Shown here: one piece after another, positions 47,590 to 58,600 of the stretch
How the letters are laid out: each line of letters opens with the position of its first letter
Position numbering within the stretch: position 1 is the stretch's first letter
Source: Acorus gramineus
Lineage: Eukaryota > Streptophyta > Magnoliopsida > Acorales > Acoraceae
DNA: 64,000 nucleotides
Reading direction: 5' to 3'
Assembly (NCBI GenBank): GCA_030737835.1
Contig: CM060852.1
Coordinates: 24,837,707 to 24,901,706 of the forward strand
Program-made: the position numbers and the translations under genes
The notes under the pieces: model-generated
Databases searched by the model: none
Seen by the model: the letters and a program-made list of their open reading frames with translations, nothing else
Told to the model about the DNA's origin: nothing

Positions 47590-47590
47590 T
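47538..47590. repeat. (CT)n(AT)n compound microsatellite
   Basis: About 28 bases of CT followed by about 24 of AT, directly abutting the MITE. Confidence 0.9.
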
Positions 47591-48163
47591 TCTTTTTGTT
47601 CATACAAATTTTAAGCCGTCCCACTAATTTTTCTGAATAGAATGTGGGGAATTATTTCCATATTAAACACCTTAACATATGGAGCTTTTAGGTTTTTGTT
47701 AAGCTTGATGGGGACCATGCCCACTTCTGAATTTCACAAATTAACTAATCCATGGTGATGGAGTATATATTTGTGTTCTTAGTTTATATATATATATATA
47801 TATTGTTATTGTTGGGAAGAAATATTTTCATTGATCAGTAAAGTTTCAGATGAGTTTATTTGACATTTTCCTTTTGGGTTATTATACCGGGTTAATTTAG
47901 GGGTAAACAAGAGTAGGAGTAATTAAGTCATACTGGGACATTTTCTGTTGAGCAAAACTTCTGTATGGTTTAAAGAAAACAATAGGTTAGAATAGGATTA
48001 ATTATTTTTTCGAGTAAAGGATTAATTATTTTACTGAAACAGAAATAAGAATAACTTGTTTTATATACTACTGTAATCAGGCTCCTACGAAAAGTTGATA
48101 TTTGTGAAAAAGGAATGCTCGAGTAGGCATTTTGATTGATGAATTACTAAGATAAATGGACAT
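47591..48163. other. Intergenic DNA, nothing recognised
   Basis: No gene or element border was found apart from a short (AT)n near 47786-47804. Confidence 0.4.
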
Positions 48164-48166
48164 TAA

Positions 48167-48664
48167 GGCCTAGTTTGGTAAAAGGATAAATTTCTAGGAT
48201 AAGTTAATCTAATTTATAAGGATAAAAAATCTACTATTTTTATCCAGATTTACATTTGTTAATGCTTTTTATTATTCTCATTTTTTGTGTTCTTATCCTC
48301 AATCTTGCATTTGGATCAAATATGGGATAATTTCAAATTTTTTAAAAAAATATCAAATCTACCCTCCTATTAATGAGGCATTAATATTGTTTAGTGGAAC
48401 AAATTTTTTCTTTTTTTTTGTTTTTGTTTTTTTTTTTTTGAAGGGTAGTCATAAATGTTATCCCAATTTTACAAAATATGGATAAAAAATTTGGACAAAG
48501 TCTATTCCACCTTTTACCTAGAACAAACTATACTCATTTTTTATCTCAAAATGTGGACAATTATCCATACTTTATCCCCCTTTTTTTATGTCATATGGGA
48601 TAATAAGTGTTTTAACCCAATTTTTTCTTTATCCCAACCTCTTATCCCCATGTCAAACTAGGCC
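48167..48664. mobile_element. Tourist-like MITE (PIF/Harbinger), 498 bp
   Basis: Terminal inverted repeat GGCCTAGTTTG at the left and CAAACTAGGCC at the right, flanked by the 3-bp duplication TAA (48164-48166 and 48665-48667). This terminus and TSD are typical of Tourist elements. Confidence 0.9.
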
Positions 48665-48705
48665 TAAAAGATCTATCTTGGATGATTCATTTTTAGAGAC
48701 CGTTA

Positions 48706-49138
48706 GCCCCCGTTTATATACAAAATATGACTTATTCTTAGATATACAGTTATTCCGGTATATGTGAATATAAATAAAGATAAAGTGATTTTATATTTTG
48801 TTATGTTTTGAATTATTCTGGTTGGGAAACGTAAGAATAAAAATTTTGTTGTTTGAGTAAAATGTGAATAAGGTATGGATAAATATTTATAAAGATAAAA
48901 AAATAATGATAATTGATTTGACATGTGATTTATTAGAGGTGATGATAATTAATTTGATAGAGGACCCACATATTCTTTGGGTGGAATAACTTTAATTCTA
49001 CAAGTTTGTTGGAATCCATATACCAGTTTATTCTGTATAAGTTATCTCAGGGTATATCAGGCATCCAAACAAAAAAATATAGATTATTCTACCGAATTCT
49101 CCGTTATTCGAGGGGTTATTCTCAAAACAAACAGGGGA
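48706..49138. mobile_element. Second Tourist-like MITE, 433 bp
   Basis: Ends GCCCCCGTTTAT and, inverted, TCCCCTGTTTGT, flanked by TTA (48703-48705 and 49139-49141). It belongs to a different family from the MITE 40 bp upstream. Confidence 0.8.
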
Positions 49139-49404
49139 TTAGGGAGCCCCACAGTATTCTGTCATAGATTATGTTAGAAACGATAACAATCTACACAAGA
49201 TAAGAATTTTTTTTTTTGTTTAGTTGACGTCTTTTTGTTTCTGTAATAGCAAAAAAGATTATTTTTTGTTAGATAAATTGAAGATAAATTACAAATAAGA
49301 GTTTATAATATTTTTTAATGGTAAATTTTATATATATATATATATCGGAGTACCCGTGGTTGTCTTACGTATGGTCATTAGAGGACTAAAAGAAATTATG
49401 ATGC

Positions 49405-49478
49405 TGCTTTCATTGAGAGTTGAACTCAAGACCTCCCGCTTACTAAACGGGTGCTCTAACCAACTGAGCTATGAAAGC
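49405..49478 (-). tRNA. tRNA-Thr (anticodon AGU)
   Basis: Cloverleaf read on the minus strand: acceptor stem GCTTTCA/TGAAAGC (7/7 pairs), D-arm GCTC...GAGC, anticodon stem CCCGT/GCGGG with loop TTAGTAA, T-arm TTGAG-TTCAACT-CTCAA, discriminator A. The A box (TAGCTCAGTTGG) and B box (GTTCAACTC) fit Pol III internal promoters. A TTTT tract about 15 bp downstream can terminate transcription. CCA is not encoded. It appears intact. Confidence 0.95.
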
Positions 49479-49552
49479 CAGAGCTGTGTTTCTATGGGCT
49501 GTGCGGAATTTGTGTGACGTGCATATGTTACGAGAGATGTGATTTTTTTTTA

Positions 49553-50504
49553 GGTTAAAGATATCTAAGTCCCTACAAACATGGAAAATCCATATAAGTC
49601 TATACTAAAATTGGGACAGACGTATGAGTCCCTGAAAATTCAGAAAAACTCAATTATCATCCTTGAGTTAAGTTTCCATCCAAACTTAACGGGATATTCC
49701 CAGAACATTTTGTCACATATAATTGTGTAGACATTGAAGTCCTTATAAGTAGTCATAAACACAAATTAGTCCATGCAAAAGACAAAATTGCCCCTGAAAG
49801 ACTTTTACATTAAATTGTGTACACATTGCAGTCCCTATAAACAATCATAAAGACAAATTAGTCATTGCAAAAGACAAAATTGCTCCTGAAAGATTTTGAC
49901 ATTTAATTGGATAGACATTACAGTCCTTATAAACAATCGTAAAGACAAATTGGTACATGTAAAAGACAAAAATGCCTCTGAAGAATTTTTACATTTAATT
50001 GTGTAGAAATTGCAGTCTTTTAGAGGGTATTTAATTTTTAAATTGCAATGTCTGCATAATTAAATGTAAAAATCCTTCAAGGGTATTTTTGTCTTTTAGA
50101 GGGACTAATTTGTCTTTACGATTGTTTATAAGGACTGTAATGTCTATTCAATTACATGTAAAAGTCTTTTAAGGGCAATTTTGTTTTTGGGGGACTAATT
50201 TGTCTTTATGATTATTTATAGGGACTACAATGTATACACAATTTAATGTAAAAGTCTTTTAGAGGCAATTTTATCTTTTGCAGGGTCTAATTTGTATTTA
50301 TGACTGTTCATAAGGACTTCAATGTCTACACAATTATATGTGATGGAATATTCTGAGAATATTCATTTAAGTTTGGATGGAAATTTAACTCAGGGATGAT
50401 AATTGAGTTTTTCTTAGTTTTCAGGGACTCGTACGTCTGTCCCAATTTTAGTAGGGACTTATATGGGTTTTCCCATGTTTGTAGAGACTTAAATGTCTTT
50501 AACC
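49553..50504. mobile_element. 952-bp foldback element with about 470-bp arms
   Basis: The left end GGTTAAAGATATCTAAGTCC is mirrored at the right end, and the two halves are complementary almost to the centre (about 50020-50040). Each arm contains roughly three tandem units of about 90 bp with AAAGACAAAATTGC. Flanks are T-rich, so a target duplication cannot be recognised. There is no coding sequence. A transcript through it would form a long hairpin. Confidence 0.85.
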
Positions 50505-50563
50505 CTTCTTTTTTTTTTTTTTTTTTACGTACATGAGAGTCCTACGTGAAATGATATTTTAAA

Positions 50564-50775
50564 GGGAAAAATCTATATAACCACCTGAAATCTGGTTGAA
50601 ATCCATATAACCCCCTTGTAATCTTCATATATCTACATAACCCCCAGTAATCAGACCCCAAAATTCATATAACCCCCTTCGTCCGTCTTCCGTCAGTCGA
50701 ATTAACAGCGATGAATTTATACAGGGGGTTATATGGATTTAAGTCAGATTACAGGGGGTTATATGGATTTTTCCC
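50564..50775 (+). mobile_element. MITE with AACCCCCTG subterminal repeats (copy 1)
   Basis: Ends GGGAAAAATCTATATAACC and, inverted, GGTTATATGGATTTTTCCC. A short word around CCATATAACCCCC is repeated in both arms. The centre CGTCCGTCTTCCGTCAGTCG also appears, inverted, in copy 2. Confidence 0.85.
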
Positions 50776-51463
50776 AAAAAAATTTTATTTATGCTTTTTT
50801 TTTTTTAATTATAAATGACATGTGATTTCATAACCAGTACCCTGACACATTAATAATGGAGTAAATTAACATTTTGTGCATTAACATCTAATGGATTGTA
50901 AATTTTTGTTTTGTTATCTTTTCTGTTATTCTCATTGGGAAACGTAAAATTGATATTTTTGTTATTTGATTCACCTTGGATAAAATAAGGATAAATGAGA
51001 AGAAATGGATAAGAGTTTATAACTTTTTAAATGACAATTATACGCCTGCATAAATTATTTGTGTTGGGAATAAGTATGAGAGATGTGTCTATGATATGAT
51101 AGATGTAACAGTTTTTTGAAAAAAAAAAATTTAAAATTCAAAAATGTCAAAAGGATGAGTTTTATTTTTTTATTAAATCTTGGGGCACATCTTGTGTTGG
51201 TGTCATGAAAGTGATTTTTGTTAGGGATAAACTGTATGTGGATGAGTAATTTTGAGTTCTTTTTTAAAATACCAAGAGATAGAATATATATCTCTTGTAC
51301 TTATATCTCTTTGGTGGATAATCTTGTATGTGTTTATGATTTAAATAACCATTTTATTTTATTAAAATAAAATGTGCATGGTATCTTGAAAAAAAATTCA
51401 AAAATAAATGTTAAACAGATCAATTTTTAAACCACATGTAGAGAAAAAAAAAAAAATTTTTTT

Positions 51464-51706
51464 GAAAAAAAATCTATATAACCCCCTGTAATCTGGCCTA
51501 AATCCATATAACCCCCTGCATCAATTCATCGCCGTTAACTCGACTGATGGAAGGCGGACGAAAGGGGTTATATGGATTTTGGGGTCTGATTACAGGGGGG
51601 TTATATGAATATATGAAAATTGTAGGGGGTTATATGAATTTAGGTCAAATTTCAAAGGGTTATATGGATTTAGGTCAGATTTCAGGGGGTTATATGGATT
51701 TTTCCC
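51464..51706 (-). mobile_element. MITE with AACCCCCTG subterminal repeats (copy 2)
   Basis: Same family as the copy at 50564-50775 but in the opposite orientation. Its centre reads AACTCGACTGATGGAAGGCG, the complement of copy 1. The right arm has extra GGGGTTATATGAATTTAGG-type units. Confidence 0.85.
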
Positions 51707-53170
51707 TATTTTAAAATGATATAGATGTTATGTTTGGTTGGTGGCATCATAGGATGAATTCTGATTCAATTCTGGGATTACTAGGAAGCGAAAAAATTAA
51801 AATTTATATTTGTAAATAAGCAAAATAACCTATTCTTTTTTTTTTTCTTTCATTGGATATGCTCTAATGTGCCCGTTTGGGTTGTGGAATAGGGGAGAGG
51901 AAGAGGGAATAGGGGGGAATATATAATAGCTATGCTAAAATTAATGAGAATAAGATGATATCTGTATTCCAGATGCCATTGAAATTATGTTATTTCATCT
52001 AATCTATTCCACTAATATAAGAGATGCCATAGTGAAATCAATTGTCACAACCTCTTATAAATCAAAAGAGTCACATGGTAAATCAATTTTTTACATTGTA
52101 TAAATTCTTATACACATTTTATTCACATTGTATCAACTTCTCCATGATCGACCACCCAAAAAATAAAAACTTCATTATTACATTTCCCAACGTCCGTATG
52201 GGGAGAACATTTGGGAGATGGTTAAAGGCCTAGTTTTTTATTGGAGCTGAGGAACTTATGTGCAGGGGCGAGGGTAATTAGTTTTCAAGCAGAGAAGTTC
52301 GTATTGATGTGAGGGAGTTGGATCCTTTTGTGGGACCTGATAGAACTCTCTTCTACTCAAGTCCCACGGGACTGACTTCTTTCTTATACATTGTTTTTAT
52401 AATTTTATTTGCGCTGTTATTTTTTAATATATTAAGACGATTGTTTAAAATGTTTTTCAATAAAAATAACTAAAAACAAAATCAAATAAAAAATAATTTA
52501 TTCTACTGATATAATTATTTATTATTAAATAAAAATAAACCTTAAACGTAAAGAATTTACTGAGACTGACGTGAATGACATTGACTCTAGCTACTAGACA
52601 AACAACAGAGTTGCCCGTCGAGCCGGCCAAATCAACGCTGAACACTCACTCGAACGTTACTTGCATGCATGCATGCATGATATGGGGATGTGTACGAGCC
52701 CAACCACCTCAGCTCGCATGGGGGGTCAGTCTCTGATGTAGCAACGCTCGACGACAATCGGCGCGTGTACGTACAGACTCCACGTGTTGTGTCGCGCCAT
52801 AGGCCCATACGTAACATTTAATTAACAGTTGCAAAGTATGGCAAATCCCCTTTGAATTTCATATATGCTAAACATTTCATATATAGAAAGAGAAGAGAAG
52901 AAGCTCAATTTCTAGAAGTCATGCATGCTCATCAAGTTGATCATGTGAGCTAAATTAAAATGGTCCTTCTTAAGGTCTCACGGTCTGAAATCATTCACAG
53001 GCTTGAAGACACCTGAATTTAAAGATTATTGGAATACGCAAGCAAATTGTTTAGCTACCAAGCTTTATGGTGGTCCCATCTTCACGTGATTATGTTTGGC
53101 CAATATATATATCTCAGAGAGAGGCGAAAATGCAAAATATAAACATTTATTATTTTCAATTTAATAAAGA

Positions 53171-53217
<47 letters not shown>

Positions 53218-54226
53218 GAATACATATCCATCCATATTTGATCCGTTTGCCGATTTAACTGAGGACCAATCATATATGATGGTATGCATGTAACTTAAAT
53301 ACGATTATCCAGCCTATTAGGAGCTCTATAATTGGACATTAGTAAATCCAATTATTCTACTATATATAGTCTTAATGGAATATAATAATTTCTACACTAG
53401 ATTACGTATATACGTATTTGATTAGAAACAATATAAATATATATGTATTTAATTTCATTGTAGTATGTACATTTTATACTTTTACAAAATTGAATATTTT
53501 ATTACATAAATATGTATCTTAAATAAAATAAGAAAAACATGTTCAATCTGTTGAATGGAATATTCAATCTATCGATGAGAGATCAAGAATTTTTCATGAG
53601 GCTTTATTTCTAGGACTCAGATGATGGAATCCCATCCATTTCGATTCATTATTATATAATTTTACACATGTGATAAATAATTAATTAACTATTAATAATT
53701 AAATTTTTACACTAAAGCTTTCATCATATGCTTTTTAAATCGACCGTTTATGATCCTCTCACAGTCTCACTTACGTGTTAGAAAAGCTTTTATTAATGTC
53801 GTCCGACCCGAATCGGGGGGGTCCCACCCACACGAAAATTGTAATACGGGGCTGTTGAAAAGACATTAATACCCTCCGACCGCCCAACGACGAGTGGGAA
53901 CCACACGCACTCCTCCCACCAAAAAATCAAGGGTACAATCGTCATATTCACATCGACATGAATGAAGCACGCACGCGTTTGGGTTTCAGTCGTTCACGCC
54001 ATTTTCCGTCAAAGTCACAGTGCTGTTGTCTGTACGCATAATAAGAGGGAGTGATAATGAAAACCCCAAGTGACTATAACAACCTTGTAAAATAACACTT
54101 TTATTTCATTCTACCTAGGGTATTTTCGTCACTCCACAAAAATGAGAATCCACTTGTTCGAAACCTGAGACGTCAAAATGGCTCAACTTTATCCAACCTA
54201 TCAATCGTTCACCTATTCTATTGACT
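51707..54226. other. Intergenic DNA with an (AT)n microsatellite
   Basis: A decayed inverted repeat (ATGTGCCCGTTTGGG and CCAACGTCCGTATGGGG, about 51870-52210) may be another MITE. Several CATG repeats lie at 52662-52680 and (AT)n at about 53172-53215. A more GC-rich patch at 53780-54050 is not an ORF. No gene is recognised. Confidence 0.5.
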
Positions 54227-54448
54227 AAGGTTGTGTTTGGGGTGCGTCTGGGCCGTCGCGTCAAGAAAAAACAAACACCATTTTAGAAAGCGTAGTTTTA
54301 TTGTATCAAAAAAGTCTTCAAAAAATATACATGAAACACATGTATTAGAGTCAAATGCAAAACTTGCATTTTGTATTTGTTTATGTGACTACATCCACCG
54401 GCGTCCGCCAATGCAAAATCGAACATAACCCCCTTCCAAACTCAACCA
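54227..54448. mobile_element. Possible small Tourist-like MITE
   Basis: GGTTGTGTTTGGGG at the left faces CCAAACTCAACC at the right. The left flank is TAA and the right flank is AAA, so the target duplication is imperfect. The 65-codon ORF inside is not considered coding. Confidence 0.5.
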
Positions 54449-55609
54449 AAGAAATTTTTAATAAGGTAATCCTAGCTATATTACCATTTGAAAATAAGAA
54501 TTTTCATTTTAAATTATTCTGAAAACTATATTACAAGGAAACATGTTTAAGTTAAATCCTAGAATTTTTTTTAATCAATTTGGGTATTTGAAAACACCTT
54601 TAATTATTATAAAAGTAGAATGATGCAAACGTTCTTTTAAATGCTACTTTAGTCTACTACAAGAATATTATAAAATCATGTTAGTAAAAAAAAAATTGAA
54701 AAAATTGTCATAATACAATCAAATTAAATATAAGTCTTAAATAAACACCAATACAATATGTACTAACAAATGAATATACATGATTATAACTATATGTGTG
54801 TATATAACCTACTATATTACCAACTCATCATGATTCGGATCTAGATCGTTTCATTGTACAAACACTTGTCCAATCCGACGTCTGATCAGGTTTAAACACG
54901 TGTATCGTTACCAATGGTTGGATGGGATTTAGAACCGACCAGAGATTGGTGAGGTACACTTTTGATTAGATTTATATAATATATATATATATATATATAA
55001 TATAACATTATATATAAACCCTTTTTATTAAAATTGCTCTAGTGTGTACACAGTCTAACGACAGGGCAGTCACAAAATGCCAATAGATCTATGACCTTGT
55101 TAAATCTCAGCCCTTCCTTCCTTATCACACCCTCCCACACATCCATATCTCTTCTTTTAGCTCTCTCTCTCTCTCTCTCTCTCCCAAAGCTTTAATGGCG
55201 AGAACTCCACTTTCAGACCCACCCAGAAATTAACTACTGTAGCTTTAATGAGAGAATGAGCACATAAACTCCACTTTTTCTTAAGAACCCCTTTATATAT
55301 ATCTTTTGTTCAGTCTTTCATTGGTTTTGAAGTCTATATATCCTCGGAGACCCTTATAAGAGCTTTTTCAGGTAATGAATCTGCTTTGTTTTGTATCTTT
55401 TTTTTTTAATCATCCAATGAGGTGATGCTGAGATACCCATTTATCTGAATTCAATTTATCTGACTATATATTTTAAAAAAAGATTGTTTCTTCCATGGAT
55501 AAGGGTAACTTTCTTTTGAGCTTTCTTTGAGAGACTAATTAGATGTTGGAAGTGATTTTAACAAGCTTCGGATTGTAATATATAAGCTATTACAACTCGA
55601 AGGGCCGAA
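54449..55609 (+). promoter_or_regulatory. Upstream region and 5' UTR of the REC/TSS-type gene
   Basis: (AT)n lies at about 54970-55000. A (CT)n run at 55158-55183 fits a plant core-promoter or 5' UTR pyrimidine tract. A CAG|GTAATG donor-like site near 55372 suggests an intron in the 5' UTR, with an AG somewhere before 55610. The transcription start cannot be fixed from sequence. Confidence 0.45.
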
Positions 55610-58600
55610 ATGGCGCCACGGAGCGGTCGCGGGAAGCCGAAGAGTGAGAAGAAGAAGAAAGAGGAGAAGAGTAAGCTATTTTTCACATTTTATTTCAAAA
55701 CTTTATGTACACTATCACATGTATTATAAATATATTTGTAGCTAATTTGGAGCAAAAATTGAAATGCTCATATTAAAATTTGAATTGATCTCAAATTCAC
55801 TTGGGCTTGCATTTGCAGTTCTTCCCCTGGCCATGGACATCACTGTAAACCTTCCAGACCAATCTCAAGTTGTTCTAAAGGTTTGTTTGTTTATTTCAAG
55901 GAAATCTTGTTATTTACATATTTTTAGTGTGAAATGTGTTTTTAATTTTTAGCTAAGAAACCATTTGCATGGTTTTTTGTGAAAAATATGTGAACATGGG
56001 AAAATTTTTTACCTAAATAAATCAAATCGATTAAGGTGTATTATAACTTTATAATTTTTTTTTTGATTGATTTGAATTTACTTACTTATTTTATTATTTT
56101 TATCTACTTCCTCTTATTTTCTTTGATTTGTATTTTAAAATCTTCAGTAAAATAATGATAACAATATATATCTTTAAAAAAAAAAAAAAAATGAAAAGAA
56201 TGAATAAGCAAAACATTTCTAAATATGGAGGGTTTTTTTGTCTTACCATTTGTGGGAAAGAAAAGCAGTATTTGTTATAAATGCAAATGGATTGTTGCGC
56301 GTGACACTAACCCACTAAAAGATAAGGAATTTAATTAAATGAAGCGTTTTGGCATTCCAATGGTGGTGGGGCTTATTTGGAGGGAATAAAAAAAAAAATT
56401 CTTCTATTTGGAGCTTGTGAAACTTGAAAATTTTATTTGAATTTTAAAAATATGGAAAAAAAAAACTAATGGTGGTGTTAATTATCTAAGAGCATCTTCA
56501 ACCGTATACCTAAACATTTACTCAAATTTAAATTTGAGTAAAAGTCACCCAAAACCCTCTCCAATCACTTACCCATACTCAAACCAAATCAAACTTTTAC
56601 TTAAATCTTTACCCAAATCAAGGGAGACTCAAATCTTTACCCAAATTTTTAACATTTTTTTTCCTTTATTTCCACATTTTATTCCAATGTGACATTTTTT
56701 TTCCCTTCAACTCCACCTTTAATTAAATTATATTAGATGTCTTCCCATCGTCCAAAATTTTCACGATCTTCAAAAAAAAAAAAAAAAGTGAACTTTTTTT
56801 TAAGTCTTCATCTTTATTTTTTAACTTCTTATTTTTACTCCAATAAAAAAAAGGTTATTTTTATTTTTTTCAAAAAATTGGATGATTATAATTTTTAAAT
56901 TTAAATATCTTGAAAGGAAGAAAAATTAAGTAATAAAAATATTTGAGAAAAGACTTTGAAAATGTTTATAGGAAATAATTAGATTTAAATATGAATTTTT
57001 TAAAAGATTTGAGTAAAACACAAAGTGATAGTTGGAGAGACATCATATTAAATCAAGCTTTTATTCAATTTTTAAGTGAAATTTGAGTATAGGTTTGAGT
57101 AAAGACTGGAGATGGACTAACAAGATTGACTACTATATGAGTGAGACACTTAGGGTCCGTTTGAAAACGCAGATTGAAAAGTAGATTTTGGAATAAAGCT
57201 GCTTTTTAAGATGATTTTAGACCTTTACTTTTATTGGGATGTTTTTTTTAATTCAGGAATCAATATTTGAAAGCAATTTATATTTAGCAAAGAAATCTGT
57301 TTTTCAATTAAAAAAATCGATTAGACAAAAAAACGTTGTTTTTGAGTTTTTCAAAACACAGATTTCGAGAAAAAATTAAAAGAATCGAGCTTCGGATTCT
57401 TCAAAAAGTTGTCCCGTTTAGCTGTACGATTTTATCTTTTCAATTTTTTAAAAATCAAAAGCTGTTTCAAACGTGCAACCAAACGAGATGTTATTGTCCA
57501 ATCTTACATTTCACTTAGAAAGGGCCGGGTCAAAATCCTAATTATTAATCTTTTGTACAGCTAATTATAAATAATCTGGATGACCATAAATTTTTGTGTA
57601 TTAATATACGTGAGATCCATTGTAAGAGTTCATTTATGACCTCGTTCACCCATTTTACACTCAATGCCAGGCACGATTATGGGAATAAATGGGTGCCAGG
57701 CCATTATAAATTTTCATACACAATGTTCCGCAAAGGGTGCATTTGTTTGTCACTGGATGGCAGTTTGGGTTGTTTAACCAATATCTAGTTCTAGTACTAA
57801 GAGAGAATGTCCCACTTTAATAAATGCTCATGTATGTACTTTACTACTTTTCTTTTTTATTGTAGATTTTAACATGTATAAAAGCATGTCTGTTAGATTC
57901 TGGTAAATTTTCTGAATTATATTTTTGGCTTCTTTTGCTTTGTTTTATCATTGGAGATCCACCCCAACAGAATCACTATTTGACCCAAAATCTTTTTCGT
58001 GGACCCAATTGAATGGTCCTAGAACAACAGATAGGTTGGTTCAACTTGCAGTTTACCCAAAAAAAAAAAAAAAAAAAAAAAAAATTGCATTTACTGAATT
58101 TACTACTTGTTCAGCTTCTGTAAAATCAGTTTTTTTAATATTTAATTAAAAATAAATATATTTTTGATTTTTTATTTCAGATTTTTGTTTTTTTGTCTTG
58201 AAATAAAAATAAATAAATTTTATAAAAAAATATGGTAGAAAATAATTTTATGAAAAAAAACAATTAAAATGTAGCGTTTAATAGTTGTTTTTAAAAGCGG
58301 TCTCATTGGGCAAGAATCAGGTTCAGTCCAACAGGTGTTGAATAATTTAATGGTTCAACGCGTTCGTGACCGTCCGATCTTATAGTTTTTAGATACACAA
58401 ATTAATTGAATCCTAAAAATGAAGGTTTAGAATTTAATTGCATTATCAGTTTAGTAGTTTTGAAATCTTATAAAATATTTCAATTACAACTGTGGGAGGT
58501 GAAAATATGTTCTCCTCTTTGATTGGGCCGGACTCAAGGGCGGTCCGGGCTTGGTTTCGGTAGATCCGCGAAGAGACAACGACGGTGGAGCGATTTGGTG

